The position numbers and the translations under genes were made by a program. Shown here piece by piece: positions 1-12,604 of a stretch of DNA of 64,000 nucleotides. The notes under the pieces were generated by a model that searched no databases, had not been told where the DNA came from, and saw nothing but the letters and a program-made list of their open reading frames with translations. This stretch comes from Ctena decussata (Eukaryota > Mollusca > Bivalvia > Lucinida > Lucinidae): assembly GCA_963989385.1 (NCBI GenBank), contig OZ022500.1, positions 111,455,842-111,519,841 of the forward strand. The letters run 5' to 3'. How positions within the stretch are numbered: position 1 is the first letter of the stretch; every line of letters starts with the position of its first letter.

Positions 1-905
1 GTACAATATTTGGAATATATGGTTAATTGAATAACCAGATGAAGATATTGTCACTAAAGGTCCAGGTCATTCTGTCAGCCCGTCCATCTGTTACAAGTCA
101 AGATTTTCAAACATCTCCTTTGAAACCAATTCCCTACATAAAGCCAAATTTCATATGGAGTCTTAGTGGGATGGGGAACAAAAGTAGATTCCCAGGATCT
201 GGGTCACATGACCAAGATGGCCGCCATGTCCATATATGGTAAAACCCCTTCAAAAATCTTCTTCTCCAGAACTAAAAGGCCTATGACCTTGAAACTTGGT
301 ATGTAGCATTTGGAAGTTGGGCCCATCATAATTTATACAAATCAGGACTGTGCATTGACTGTGACCTAATTTATGGCAACGTCAATTTTGATGCATTGGA
401 AAATGGTTAAGCATTGGAATTCTCAGAAACCATTCAAGTCTATGACATGCCCATATATGGTAAAACTCCTTCAAAAATCTACTTCTCCAGAACCAAAGGC
501 ACAATGACCTCGTGGCATGGTATGTAGCATTTAGGACTCGGGCCCATCATAATTTGTACAAATCGTGATGGCGCATTGACCTTGACCTAATTTATGGCAA
601 GGTCAACTTTGGTATGTTATGCTTTTATGTGGGAAAATGCTTAAACAGTTGATGTTATGGAATTTTTTAAGCTTAGATATACTAATTGGAAAATATGGTT
701 AACTAAATTAATACATGAAGACAAGGTCATCAAAGGTCAAGGTCATTTTTGAACTTTACTCAAGGTCACTGGGATTTTAAAATTAAACTATGCACACCTT
801 TCAAGCTACTGGTTTCAAATTTGTAACAAATGACCGAAATGACAAATTGTGTCTTTTGACAGAAGGTGTCAGGTGAGCTACAGGACCATTGGTCCTCTGG
901 TTTTA
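1..905 (+). repeat. Bivalve-type interspersed repeat with a 220-bp internal tandem duplication
   Basis: A block beginning CCATATATGGTAAAAC recurs near 229 and 449, giving two diverged tandem copies of about 220 bp. Shared words include CTTCTCCAGAAC, GGTATGTAGCATTT and GGGCCCATCATAATTT. The block ends near 860-905 with GGTGAGCTACAGGACCATT followed by GGTCCTCTGG, a short hairpin that I recall as the end of a widespread bivalve repeat. No coding frame of note is present; the 71-codon open frame at 27-242 lies inside the repeat. Family identity is from memory, while the tandem structure is seen directly. Confidence 0.65.
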
Positions 906-929
906 TTTTAAATTACAAAACAAAACAGA

Positions 930-1085
930 AAGCAGAATGGGCAGCTCTTCAGGTGACCAGACTGCAAGCGACCATAGACAAGCGGTCATAACAACATGTA
1001 ACATTAAGGAACCACAAGAGAACCGCATTGGAACGGTCAGCAACAGATTACTGGGAGGCTTAATTGGGTGAACTATGTCGAGAAA
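930..1085 (+). repeat. Copy of the unclassified CCGCCTTGGAACGGTCAGT repeat
   Basis: The stretch ends in CCGCATTGGAACGGTCAGCA, then ATTACTGGGAGGCTTAATTGG. This is a diverged copy of a module found more than ten times in this window (see the longest copies at 11.6-12.4 and 14.5-15.1 kb). Only the 3' half is recognisable here. Confidence 0.5.
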
Positions 1086-2649
1086 CACCAACTTCGCCTG
1101 GCTTTGTAACCACTCGCAACGTAGCTTTTCACGTCATAATCAAGCGTCTGATTATCATAATTAGCATTGTGATCACCTCCTGGGGATGAAAGGGCTGGTT
1201 GTTTTGCTATACATAATTTTTCGAATGTCTTAGTTGGAGTACTCTTTCCTTTTGGTGTCATTGAAAGGCAATGGCGTTTGATTGTGGCATTTAGTTCATT
1301 AGTGATCTGTAACTTTACGATTAAATCAAGTAATACTACTCCCGAATAAGTCCGATAAACCAGTATTTATTAACTTTGTTAACAAAAGTAGCCATAAAAT
1401 TCGGCTTCATTAGGGAGATTCATGATTGTGTCATCAGGACAGTAGGCTGTCATACTCTGAAGAGTCGGTAAACACTTATAGGGTTTTTTGTTTGCTGTTT
1501 TGTCGATTATATTTTCTTTGTGACATTTTGAAATTTCAGAGTTTGAACTAAATTCAAAATGATAATAATGGTAATATATACTTTCTTCGGCTGTGCAAAT
1601 GTTGATGAATGCATATCAAGCTTTGTTGTAAAGTGCCGTTTAAACGATAGGTAAGCTAATAATTACATCTAGATAAAATGATAGTTTGGTCGTCGCCGAC
1701 AACTTTGCCCCTTACACGCTCGAGAAAGGGGCCCAAGTTACATCTCATTCAAAAGGACAAATACCCGAGATAAAACTGGTAATTTATGGCCCTATTGATC
1801 TTTTGTCAATTGGTCCCTGCCATTTAGAAGCTAATTTTTATCACTTATGGATAGTCACACAAAACATCAAAGGACAGAAATGAATACCTTTGGATAAAGT
1901 TTGAACAAATTCGAACAAAGAAGGCACGTTAGGTTTAGCAAAGGGCAAATATTTGGGGAGGGTTTCAACCATTAGCCGGGTAAACCGATACTGGTAAGGA
2001 TCAGTGTTAGCGTGTCACGTGAAAAGGTACCTTAGGCACGTGAGAACAGAGAAGACTCATCAGCTTAGGCATCAAGGCTGATCAGAACATTTCCTGGTCA
2101 CACAAACAATATTTGAATCTTTGGACATATATAAAGTGAACAGTATCGACTATGATCAATTTACGTGGGTGCGCATATTAATTTGCGTACTCGCTGTTCG
2201 CACTTAGCAGGAGGTTCCTTGCGCAGTGATCTGCTCATTTGGTTATTAAGCATGAAAATTTATGTTCAGCTATCAAACTATACGTTACAAGGTAGAATAA
2301 TACGAGCCTTCAACATGGGATAATAACTTGAGAAATATTGAATATTTAATGAAGTGGGTCACCTAAGGGTTAGCAATCACCGGGTGGGGAATAAAGCCCT
2401 TAATACAAGTTTTTGATTTATGGGTCGCCTATAGTTGTTATCTTGTTTTCTGATCTTTATAACAAAAAGATCCATCACAAACCTGGGTGAGCTCTGGAAT
2501 GACGAGCTAATTTACATAGCCTACAAATTTAATTTTATAATTACGAAACAAAATTACGACGACTATTTAAAGATGGAAAACTTTTAACGGCTTTCAAGGC
2601 GATGGCTATGCTTCAGCTACGGTAAGGCACCAGCAAATCAAATAGACCT
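1086..2649. other. AT-rich stretch with no recognised feature
   Basis: I see no long frame, no clear inverted repeat above about 15 bp and no family motif. Short open frames on both strands look like chance. Confidence 0.4.
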
Positions 2650-2851
2650 GGGACCGGTTGTTCAAAACTAACATCGTTAGTTAACGCTTTTGCTAAATTT
2701 TCAAACGTTATTATCTCAAATATCCCAACATTTTTGTTGAAAAAAAAAGTAACAAAAATATCAGTGTTTTTGGTCATAAAGTCATAAAACAGCTAATCAG
2801 TTGAACTCTTACAAACTCGTTAGGTTAACGATGCTTTGAACAACCGGGCCC
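2650..2851. mobile_element. Foldback/MITE with GGGCCCGGTTGTTCAAA ends
   Basis: The left end GGGACCGGTTGTTCAAAA is the inverted partner of the right end, whose complement is GGGCCCGGTTGTTCAAAGC. The similarity continues through ATCGTTA/GTTAACG. The element is about 200 bp with an AT-rich non-coding middle. It is non-autonomous; the mobilising family cannot be told from sequence alone. No clear target duplication is visible. Confidence 0.65.
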
Positions 2852-2984
2852 TGATCCACACAAAGCATATTGTTGCTATTTAAATCCATGTGTTTAACTG
2901 AGCATAGACGTGTTTACATTATCAAAATTATTTGATGCAATTAATGACCAAGTCACTGATACTGTAAAGCACATGGGAAGGCAA

Positions 2985-3290
2985 TGATCAGGAACCGACA
3001 CAATCGTTTCCCACATCCTTCCCTAAACACCAAATGGGAAAGGAAACAATAAAGACGGCACACAAAGCAAAGGAAGCAAGCGAAAGCCAAGAGGTTATCT
3101 CTTTCCCAGTAGATAGTCGATAGGCTGTCCTAAATAATGTACAAATAGACAAAGGATAAAGGAAACCCCACAAAAAGTGACAACAATGTTGAACCACAAC
3201 AAAAGCATCGCCTTGAAATGGTCAGTACTTCATTACTGGGGTGCTTAAACCGGTTTTACCCGCGCGTAACCCTCACCCTCGCCTTCACCA
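2985..3290 (+). repeat. Copy of the CCGCCTTGGAACGGTCAGT repeat
   Basis: Contains CGCCTTGAAATGGTCAGT at about 3211, then TTACTGGGG and TTAAACCGGTTTTACC, the usual continuation of this family. The preceding 200 bases, with cancelled short frames and a TCTCTTTCCCAG-type word, match the upstream part of longer copies only loosely. Confidence 0.5.
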
Positions 3291-3557
3291 CTTTGATGGA
3301 CGTGATCAAACTTTGGCGGAATAGAAATGAATCCCGTTTTCCGTCTAAGGTTGAGGGAAACTTGTGTTGTGGACTTTGTTCGTTGTATGTTTGGCATTAG
3401 AGTCACTATTTGCTTCCTGTTTTATTTTTCTTTAAAACAGAAAAGTTTAGTATGTTTTTATGTACTTAGTATTTTTATGTTGTATTCATGTTTATTTCAT
3501 TCCTGTTGAATTAATGTGTCTGTAATCGAAGGCGTGCTGTTTCTTGTTATTTGCATT

Positions 3558-3796
3558 TGAGCCGCGACAAGACAAAACTAGCAAAGTGGATGTGCGGCCA
3601 GCAAAGACTCAGTTCAGCCTAGGCATCCGCCCAGTCTGATCAGAGTCCTCGTTGTGCGCTTAAAGTTTAGCTGAGGATCTAAGCTACCTCCATACGGACA
3701 GCGAAGACTCGGATCAGACTGGACGGATGTCCAGGCTGATCTGGGTCTTAGCTGGGCGCACATGCCTCATGGTTGGTTTTCTCGTGTCGTGGCTCA
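3558..3796. mobile_element. TGAGCC-ended inverted-repeat element, copy 1
   Basis: Begins TGAGCCGCGACAAGACAAAA and ends with the near-inverse TTTTCTCGTGTCGTGGCTCA. Inside are paired palindromic blocks, for example CAGCGAAGACTC and GATCAGAC, separated by a central TAGCTGAGGATCTAAGCTA. The element is 239 bp and non-coding. Copies 2-4 are at 6235, 25797 and 26915. It is probably a MITE or foldback moved in trans by an unknown transposase. Confidence 0.75.
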
Positions 3797-5769
3797 TTTT
3801 TTCTTTCTTGGGCGGGTTGTGATTTGTGATTTTGGCCTTTTCTGGGTATCTTCACTTATGTTTTTGGCGGAAATCAACCAGTTAGAATTCACTGTTAAAG
3901 TGTATATATATACTGAAAGGATTTAAAAACTTCCACCCATTAATTTTGTATATCTCAAAAATGAATGCCGCTACGTCCACCAAAATTTTACAACATATAT
4001 ATTCTCTTATACCTGATTATATCAATATACTATATCTGAAATCATTCAACCGAATCGGTCAGGAAAAAGCACGTGCTCCTCGTGTTCTTAGTACCGTTTA
4101 CGTACGGATGAGTAGCTTCATGTATACAGTTTTCTGTTGAAACATTTCTCTTACAATACCAAGTTGAATTTTAAAAGTTTGAACTCGGTCTGTGGCTTTA
4201 TTTAGCCTACAGCGCGTAAATATCTCAAACAGGCTCAGAGTTTTGGGCCAGATAAATTCTGAAATTTCAAAAAGTGACGTCGCGTGACAATTTTATGTGT
4301 TAATTACGGCAATTTAAAATTTCAGACGACATGCACGGTTTAAAGGAAGCTCAAAAGACCGTTAGAAAAGCACCTAACCGAGATTAAAAACCAGAGGTCA
4401 TGACGTTAAGTAAAGTCGACGCCGTCTCCATAATAGGCTTTGTGCGACAGCATTATCCGCAATGATACTTGCAAATTAACGTGGATGACGTCACAATATT
4501 AAGATAGTAAGAAATGGTCGAAAAGATTGTTACATAAGATAACGCCGGCATCGCCTTATGCATTTCAGTGACGTAACGCTCGTTTACTGACGTCATTTAA
4601 GTAAATGATACGAATAAATTGCGTAATCTTTAAATTTGATAAGTTTCAAGCATTTTGTCGTTAAATTTTCAACACTGTCATGAGTGAACAGATCAGCAGC
4701 CAGCAATAAAAAGTGGAAGTTTTTAAATATATGATAGAGTCAAGTGTAACTGCAACTTTTAACCATCAAGAAATGTGATCAATGTAGCCAACACGGAAAT
4801 GTCTCCCGGTAGTTGTATAAAAATCCCGTACAGTGGTTTTGTGATTTGTTATCATATCATTAACGTAAATAGTTTCTGACGAATCCAGTGCTTACCAATT
4901 ATAATACAAGACAGGAAGAACAAAAGTCAGCTATTACAGGTGACCATATCATTGCCAGAAGACCATACAAAAGAACAAGTAACATCGAAGAACCATAACA
5001 TTGAAAAACAGTGCCGCCTTGGAACGGTCAGTAATAGATTAATCTGTGCGGGTGTGATGAGGGCGGCTGTGGTTGAGGGCTCAATCTTTTTTTACTGGAT
5101 TCAGATTGTAAAAATCTGTAATTTAAAATGTACGGTCATAATGTGAACCAAATGAAAAACGCCATGAATATGATGAAATGTGAACCAAATGAAAAACGCC
5201 TTGAAAAACGCCTTGAAAAACGAACTTGTCCAAGAAAATGCATTCAGACAGTATATTTATGCGGTCATTTGTTGCCATACTAAAATATTACAGCCTTAAG
5301 AATTTTCTACTGATGACTTTTGACCCACATTTTTCTCTATTCTAAAAAATCAAATTTTAAATTACACTTATCAACTAATAAGTTTTTTCATGGTAAAATA
5401 CGATACTGTTATTACCCATCAACAGGAAAAATTTAATAAACCTTAAATGATGTATTTAGTACTCATTTATGAAAAAAGATTGAGTTCAGTGTAAGATAAT
5501 ATTTCTACCTAAATTACATATTTTGAACGTGAGAAATTATATCCAATTATTTCATAAATGATTTATGAACACCTAATTGTTCACGTTTACGTCGTTGTCG
5601 CATATTAGTTTGCATTAAATGATAACTCATTTCGAAATTCGATAAACTGTTCATTTAGATGAAAGGAAAATATAATCTAAAACGAACAGATTATCGAATT
5701 TTAAACTGAATATATTTATGAAATGTTCAGTCTTTAAAATCCAGATAGGTGGTTTCTTATGTCGCAATG
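3797..5769. other. Mostly unassigned AT-rich DNA with one old repeat copy
   Basis: The only recognisable component is a copy of the CCGCCTTGGAACGGTCAGT module at about 4935-5065. A small local duplication of GTGAACCAAATGAAAAACGC occurs at 5143-5220. No coding or RNA gene is evident. Confidence 0.45.
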
Positions 5770-6155
5770 TTTCTTGAAGAAAAGAACGCAGGCCTTTGAG
5801 ATGAGATGCTACCGAAGGTTACTGAACCTTTCGTACAAGGGTCATATAACCAATGAGGAGGTTCGCAGAAATTGGAAAATATGATGAACTCCTGACGCTG
5901 GTCAAAAAACGGAAACTAAGGTGGTTTGGCCACATCTCAAGGTCTTCTGGTTTTGCAAAGACGATTCTACAGAGCACAGTGAAAGGGAAAAAAAGAAGAG
6001 GGAGGCAGAAGAAGAGGTGGGAAGACAATATTAAAGAGTGGACAGGGATGGATTTTGCCAGCTCAACTAGGGCTGCTGAAAACAGGACAAGGTGGAAAGG
6101 GATTGTTTCGAAGTCATCTGTGGTGCCCCAGCGACCTAGTAAGGCTATGGGATAG
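5770..6155 (+). pseudogene. 3' coding fragment of a non-LTR retrotransposon, frameshifted
   Basis: The translation reads AFEMRCYRRLLNLSYKGHIT in one frame from about 5789. It continues in another frame after about 5867 as EIGKYDELLTLVKKRKLRWF, GHISRSS and GRQKKRWEDNIKEW, ending at a stop at 6153-6155. The pattern R-C-[YW]-R-R-[LI]-L, then GH..T.EEV, then K.R.L.W[FY]GH..R, then G.R.RGRQ..RW.D[ND]I..W, is the conserved tail downstream of the reverse transcriptase in many animal LINEs. In intact elements this would follow the catalytic domain and the YLG block, neither of which is present. It is therefore a 5'-truncated, dead copy. The frameshift (about two bases lost) lies at AGAAATTGG. It is not the same family as the 49-kb LINE, whose tail ends in a different zinc-finger-like block. 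Confidence is high for LINE origin, low for clade. Confidence 0.85.
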
Positions 6156-6234
6156 AATAGTATGTTTCTTGTTGGACTCTTACATTCCGGAGAACGTTAT
6201 ATCTGAAACAGAAGGTGAAGTGATATAATTCATT

Positions 6235-6435
6235 TGAGCCGCGACACGACAAAACCAACCAAATGGCATGTGCGCCCAGCGAAGCCTCAGATCTGCCCAG
6301 TCTGATCAGCTAAGGGTCTTAGCTACCATCACGCGGACAGCGAAGACTCTGATAAGGCTGGGCGGATGCCCTGGTTGATCTGAGTCGTCGCTGGGAGTAC
6401 ATGACACTTTGTTTGTTTTGTCGTGTTGCGGCTCA
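6235..6435. mobile_element. TGAGCC-ended inverted-repeat element, copy 2
   Basis: Starts TGAGCCGCGACACGACAAAA and ends TTTTGTCGTGTTGCGGCTCA. It has the same internal GATCAG/CAGCGAAG palindromes as copy 1 but is shorter (201 bp) because the middle has lost sequence. It starts 80 bp after the LINE fragment. Confidence 0.75.
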
Positions 6436-7051
6436 TTTGTCCATTGATGTACATGCAGATTGAAAATGATTCACCAATTCACAATAACATCTGACCTGAA
6501 AAGGGGGTTTTCATATATGAACTCCGAAATATTTGCATCAAAGCAAACAAAACACTTGGCTTCTTTAGAAGGCCCTAGGAGAGAACAGAGAAATGAGCCA
6601 CGTCATGTGAATTCCAACAATGTGGCACTTTTGTAATGTCACAGTTAGATCATCCGTATCATTTATACAGGGTAACCAGAGACTTCACTTTGGCTCTTTG
6701 GCTTGGGTCACTTCCACAGATGGCTAATGTGACAAAAGAAGCCTCTGATCAGACTGCATTTATGTTCAGTCTGATCATAGCCTTTGCTTGTCACTAATGT
6801 CATGCTGTTGGAAATTACATGCGGCTCAAATATTCTTGTATGTTGGGTGCCATACTCCTGTTATGCAACAGTATGGTGTAAGAGCAATATGTATTTGATC
6901 AAGGGAAATTATTCGTCTCACACAAGTATTGACGTAACAAGGTCATTAAAACGGCTGTTAGGCCTAACTGTGTACCCTATAATATATAGTAGAGAATTAA
7001 ATGTCTGCATATATGCAAGGAAACAGCATAGAAAGGGGTGGTATGTCCGGT
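6436..7051. other. Unassigned, with one short GATCAGACTG hairpin
   Basis: A small palindrome CTGATCAGACTGCATT...CAGTCTGATCA sits at about 6746-6778. It resembles the 55-bp hairpin family listed under 20357. A 118-codon open frame at 6784-7140 runs into the next foldback and shows no family motif. Confidence 0.4.
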
Positions 7052-7280
7052 CCTGGGGCCGTATTCATAAAACGACTAAAGTGGTTGCTATGCTGTTGCT
7101 AAGGCTAAATTTCTTTGAAGGAGATTCCCTACAACTATGAATTTTCCTCTGGAAGAACAGTCTTACAAAGACTGTTCCTCCAGACCAAATTTCATAGTTG
7201 TAGGGAATCTCCTTTATAGATATTTAGCCTTAGCAACAGCATAGCAACGACTTAAATGGCTTTATGAATACGGCCCCAGG
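7052..7280. mobile_element. GGGGCCGTATTCATAAA foldback, copy 1
   Basis: CCTGGGGCCGTATTCATAAA at the left is mirrored by TATGAATACGGCCCCAGG at the right. The two arms (about 105 bp each) stay complementary throughout: GGAGATTCCCTACAACTATG pairs with CATAGTTGTAGGGAATCTCC. The loop is ACAGTCTTACAAAGACTGT. Long, nearly perfect self-complementarity marks it as a foldback element. Copies 2 and 3 are at 12605 and 15422. Confidence 0.85.
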
Positions 7281-8872
7281 AGTATGTATTTACTGTATGG
7301 TACCCTCATGCTGAAGTTCTCAAGGAATAGCTGCACAGGGTTTGAATTCGGGCGAAAAATAATATTATATCTGGCAGGATGGTTATTGAGGAGTTACATT
7401 GGACGTTTCTCAAACAAAGAAGAAAGGATTTCTTTCTTAGGGCCTGAATGTTAAAAATGAAATTTTTAAAAGCTCCTCCGAGAGCAAAGAACACATTGGG
7501 AGGAAGGAAAATGGGCCATACGTCGCAGTTTCGGCTATTCAAGCCACATCAGTGACCCTGACCTGATCTGGAGATGAAAGCCAGAGAAAAAATGCTTTAC
7601 TTTTAATAAGACAGTCTATTAAAAAGCATATCTACTAATGACACCTCACTATCAGGAACAGCGGAACTCACCATTTTCCAATCAAATACCGTATTCCAGG
7701 ACTGATATTTTCAAGCTGAGCTTCACCTCAGGTCTTCTGCATAAGCCTCTGATGATTATATCTCCAAATTTACCTCCTAAGTAAAGTCAATAATCGTACA
7801 CCCCTGCTTGATCTTTCTATTCAGATTCAGACTCTGTTGTTTGATACACGTCCCATACATGTATATGTGTCAAATTAGAACCAGCAATCAATTAATCGAT
7901 TATTTCTCAGACCTCATAACAAACTACTACTAATAATGAAAATAATTTTCGTGGCGTGTTATTATTTTTTTTTTTTCATGTAATTTGTCGGTTTGAGTGG
8001 TGGGTACCTTTTTCAGTGACTTTATTTTTATTTTTTTATTTTTTTTTTTTTTTTACATTATCTTCCTCTGTAATACAGTGTTTGAACGTAGTAATGTAAA
8101 ACAAAATCCATATGTCAAGGGTATTATCAACATGTAAATCTTGTCTAAATTGCTTTTAAATCTTAAATCAAGACATCAGACTTTAATATCAAAGAATTAA
8201 GTCATAATTTGTTTTCTTCGGGTGAAAAATTAGTCCTAAATCACCATTAATGCTTGCTTTTTTGCATTGAAATGCGTCTTAGAAAAATAAATGTGTATTT
8301 AAATGATGCGAGTAAGTTTATCTTTTTGAAATTTAATGTTTGTAATAAATCCCCATTAGGAATAGTATCAGTTTCTACAGAGAGGTTTGTTTCCGATGTT
8401 CTAAGGCAATTAACACTCTAAGTTTCTATATAGTCTGTTTACAACCAAATCACCCTGTTTACTTATTATTTTATGTTCGAGGGGTGGAGGGAATATAGTG
8501 GGAGTTTTCCTGCTCCTATCTTTTCACGTGCAGCTACCTACACATATTATACATGAGCAAAAGCTACATTCTGTCGCCTATATATCGGTCAGTTTTTTTC
8601 TTCTTTTTAATGAGAAATCTGTTATCACAAGTAATGTGCATTTAAACAAGGTAGCTGTTGAGACTACCAACGAGTCTAAAGCTGCGTCTCAGAATAGCCT
8701 AGAAAAAACGTCATTCTTTTGCATGACGATGCCCTCACCCCCTCCCCACTCTCATATTGCCTCATTTACAGCAGAACTTATCAACTCCTTCAAGTGGCAA
8801 TTACATCGCAAACCTTGTCCCCTGCTACTTTTAGTTGTTTCCAGAACTGAAACAAGGCTCGCGGGAAACAAA
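7281..8872. other. AT-rich stretch with T-runs; nothing recognised
   Basis: Poly-T tracts lie at about 7967-7977 and 8030-8054. A 140-codon open frame at 8498-8920 starts with GTG, has no family motif and runs into the mariner-like element, so I do not call it a gene. Confidence 0.4.
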
Positions 8873-8874
8873 TA

Positions 8875-9786
8875 CGAGGGGCGTTCGAAAAGTTTTGCAA
8901 ATGACGTAATTTCGCGATAACCACCATACAGGCAGAACTTCTGATTGCAGGAACACATAAAATTATGATATGCGTTGAGAAATCTGAAAAACCGGTGCAT
9001 TTTTTTTTAAAGGACGCATTTTTATCTTCTTTGAAAAAGGTATACCCTAAAGACACTGCAAAATTTTACTTTAGTAGGCCGTAATTTACATATCAGCAGT
9101 CTTTGATTTTTCTTTATCTTTGTTCATTAAAGACAATGGCCAGACAATGCTGTCCTGTAAATATCGCGGAAATTATTTTTAATATAGGTTCCCTACTGGC
9201 CCGGAAATACGGATTATCCGTACTTTATGTTTTGGCAATTTCACCATTTCTACCATAATTTGATGATTTTGTAATGAAAAAAAAAGTGTATAAGCATTCA
9301 AAATCTTGTCAGCAAGAGCATTTACATGGGTCAATAAAAACCTGTCGATAAATTCAAATTAATACCAAAAACGAAGCGTCTGCAAGCTTTCAAAAATGAC
9401 GTTGACGTAAATTTCAGTAACGTCATTAGAACTGCGCATTGCTTTGCAAGGAATAAATCGATAAAAGTTGTAACGCTTCTAACTTTTGTATGGATATTGT
9501 AGAAAACGATGGACAAGCAAATGACAAAAATTGATTTTGTATTTACAAGGATATTCGACTTGAATGCGTAACACTGAAAAGATTTTATATATAAAATTAG
9601 CCCAGTGGTATGACTGGGACCTATTAAAATGAGTTGTAACTCAATAATAAAAAGTGTCTTTGTATAGTGTTTGGTATCATCTTAAAGCCAAAATGCAGTG
9701 CTTTTAGTAAATGCAAAGCAGTTGTACCCAGCTTGTCCCTAAACAAAGTCATGAGGCCATTTGCAAATCTTTTCGAACGCCCCTCG
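8875..9786. mobile_element. Mariner/Tc1-like element without visible transposase
   Basis: The left end TA|CGAGGGGCGTTCGAAAAG and the right end CTTTTCGAACGCCCCTCG|TA form a near-perfect terminal inverted repeat that extends over about 28 bp (including TTTGCAAATG). Both ends are flanked by TA, as expected for the mariner/Tc1 superfamily. The 912-bp interior has no recognisable D,D-D/E transposase on either strand, only frames under 90 codons, so it is non-autonomous or decayed. Confidence 0.75.
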
Positions 9787-11619
9787 TATGAGAAATATGA
9801 GAAAATAGATTTCAGTTGTAAATCGGTACCTCAGCAATAGGCTTGCAGGGGGAATACAAAAGCTCTCACGAAGATGGCTAAAATGTATAGACGTGCATTG
9901 GGAGTTATGAAAAAAAAAAAAAGAAAAAAAAATCTTTCAAAATGTTAAACGATTTTTTGAGAGGTTTCTTTTAGAAACAAAAAGTTTCTTTTAGAAACAA
10001 AAATCTACAGTTTTATGATTTTATGTTCTTTGTCACTCAAACATTTTTTTTTATGCGCTCGTAATGTTTTAACAACGTAAGTCGCATTGTTATGATTAAC
10101 AACGATGCGCCTAAGATGCAATTACGTGCCAAATATCTATCAAACCTTTAAAAATTTTAGCATTAACCTGGTAAAACGAGAGAAACCATCACTAGATATT
10201 CTTATTTGTAGAATGTTTAATCTTATCTCATTGTATATAGATACATGTATATTTGTATTTTATTTTAGAGGAACACAGGGTAGAATAGTTATGAAGGAGT
10301 TTATAGCTAATTGTGTCACCTCTGTAAGCCTAAATAAATAAGAGAGAGACAAACGTCCGGGTATTTTCCGACTATCCCTCGTAATTATATATGTCTATTG
10401 TTTAATAGTGATCTTTCATTCAACGCAGAAATGCAGGAAATACAATAAAGTAAGGTATTGGCCGGGTTTTCATCTGTTTGGCTCTCCTGTATGGCTCTCC
10501 CGTCTCAACGAGACTCAAAAGCTGATTGGTTAAATTTGTACAACGCCGGCTTGTTGAATACGTGTACGTTAGGGTAAAGAAATATGACGCTACAGTACCG
10601 TATGGCGTTTATAATAAACTGTCAACCATCTTTCGGCCAGAGCGGATGCTTTCGAGTTAATTAGCCACGTGTTCAAGACCAGGGTGTGTCATGTGGGAGG
10701 GGTGGGCTCCACCAGGCTTTACGATTTGGTGTCTAAATTCAACGTCAGGCTAAAACACTACTGCTGCAATGCTTGGTGGAACCCGAAATTCACGCTGACT
10801 GAGTGAATTTATAACCTGAGAAAGTCGTTCGTTTGAATGATTTTTCAAGCCTAGTGGCACTAGGTTCCCTTTGCTTTCCGCGAGTGTTATCTTAAGTTTT
10901 GTGCAATCACGAACTTTTTGTATTCGTTTCCTGTTTGATGTGTTTTAGATATATCCGGGTTTTTTTAACATCTTTATTGTTACTTTTCATGCCCTATATA
11001 CACAACATAATGTCAACGTGTTCAACACCAGAGCTGTCGCTCTCCGCGTTACCAGTGATCACACCGCCTGCCGATGACCAGAACAGAGGTGTTGAAGGGT
11101 GCCACTAGTCAGGAGTCATCATCATATTCTAGACTATGAAGAGCAACCGGAAAACTTGGAAAACTCATGCATGACGTGACAAGATCTCACACAAACCTAG
11201 GGGGTTTCCGTGAGAATTGTTGAAAGAGACCTGTAAATGTAACAACATCGGAAAAGATGGCAGCAATGAACCAGGTGTGAATTTCAGAGACCAGTTTTCA
11301 GTTGACTGTCTGACGTCACGTTGTTTTGGTACAATGTAAGTAGTTTCTAAGAAAACTACACGTCTGATTTGAATGTACGTCCTGTGAAAATTATGAGACG
11401 GGTTATTTTGTTTGTTTCAGATGGGACTGGGATTCAAGACTAATAATCAGTGATGTTTAAACATTATGTTTTGTTTCAGAACGAAACATTCATCAGGGAT
11501 GTTTCCTAAAACTGACAATCTTCAGAGTACACCGAGTACCCTATTAGAACATATGGATTTGCCAAGCAATAGAAAGACGGGGTGAAGGTATGGTGAAAAT
11601 TTAAAGAGTAACTACACTT
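9787..11619. other. Unassigned stretch
   Basis: Contains an A-rich run at 9911-9931 and a local duplication of AGTTTCTTTTAGAAACAAAA at about 9962-10003. Short frames such as 10105-10341 have no family motif. No RNA gene is recognised. Confidence 0.4.
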
Positions 11620-12360
11620 CAGGAACTGACTGAATCAGATCCCAAACCTTATCACCAACATCAAAGGGAAAGATTGACAAAGACATCCCAACAAACAATA
11701 AATTGCAAGTGATAAGCCGAGTCAGCAGCTCTTTCCCAGATAGGTTGCAACTCAGCTATCTTTACAGAACTAAATAATTTAGACCAACAGAAGGGTTACA
11801 ACAGACTAAGCAAATTATACGAAAAACATTTAACAACTATTTTTACCTATTTTCTATTTTTATTATAGAAGGGTTAAAATGAGAACACAATAAATTAAAC
11901 AGCACCGAACATAAAACAAATGCAACCGCAACGAAAGTACCGCCTTGGGACGGTCAGTAATAACTACTGGGGGGGGGGGGGTTAAACCGGTTTTACTGGG
12001 CCCAAACCTTCACCCTCACCCTCCGCCGCGGTGCACACAATTAGTTGGTAGTTCGGTTCGTATGGAGGTCCCCTAACTCATCAGAGAGTCATCACGGCCA
12101 ACAATTAAAATCAAGAAAAGACTGTGATGAGGCAAGAATGAGGACTCGACAGCCAAAACGGGTTGAGACACCTGGAGATCCCTGGGGCGTCAGCAACACC
12201 ACTGGAACAGTGGAGCAAAAGAAGACCACCAGTTGAACCCCGGTGGGCCAAGAAACAGACAAACATCCGGCCCCAACCAACTAATATATAGCTTTATGTA
12301 GGGGCTATCATAGAGTCTGAACCCCGACTCACCGGCGTGCAATTAAAGTCTAGGACAGCA
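11620..12360 (+). repeat. Longest copy of the CCGCCTTGGAACGGTCAGT repeat
   Basis: The first half (11620-11965) is nearly identical, in reverse orientation, to 44819-45165. It contains AGTGATAAGCCGAGTCAGCA, AGCTCTTTCCCAGATAGGTT and ends GTACCGCCTTGGGACGGTCA, TAACTACTGG plus a G-run. The second half (TTAAACCGGTTTTACTGGGC, GAGGACTCGACAG, GGCCCCAACCAACTAA) matches 14640-15060. No coding frame with a known motif was found, so the class is unknown. A 63-codon frame inside it is probably chance. Confidence 0.7.
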
Positions 12361-12604
12361 AAGTATCTGTTCGAGTTTGCTTGCCATGAAGACTGAAATA
12401 GGAGGCGGCGATTTACTTGAGACCTCCATTATCCAGGAAAGTATATCAGTCTTTATGAGTTTGCATGAAAGTCAAAGGACCAAAATAACTGTGGTGCAGA
12501 ACCTAGTTGCAAACAGAGATCATTGCTGAAGAGCAAACCAATCACGACGAAGAGCCTTAAAACAATCTTATCTGTCTCAAAACTTCAAAGTACCTCCAAC
12601 ACCA

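Noticed and set aside
8498..8920. 140-codon forward open frame as a gene
   Set aside because: Starts at GTG, shows no motif, and its last codons are the terminal repeat of the mariner-like element.
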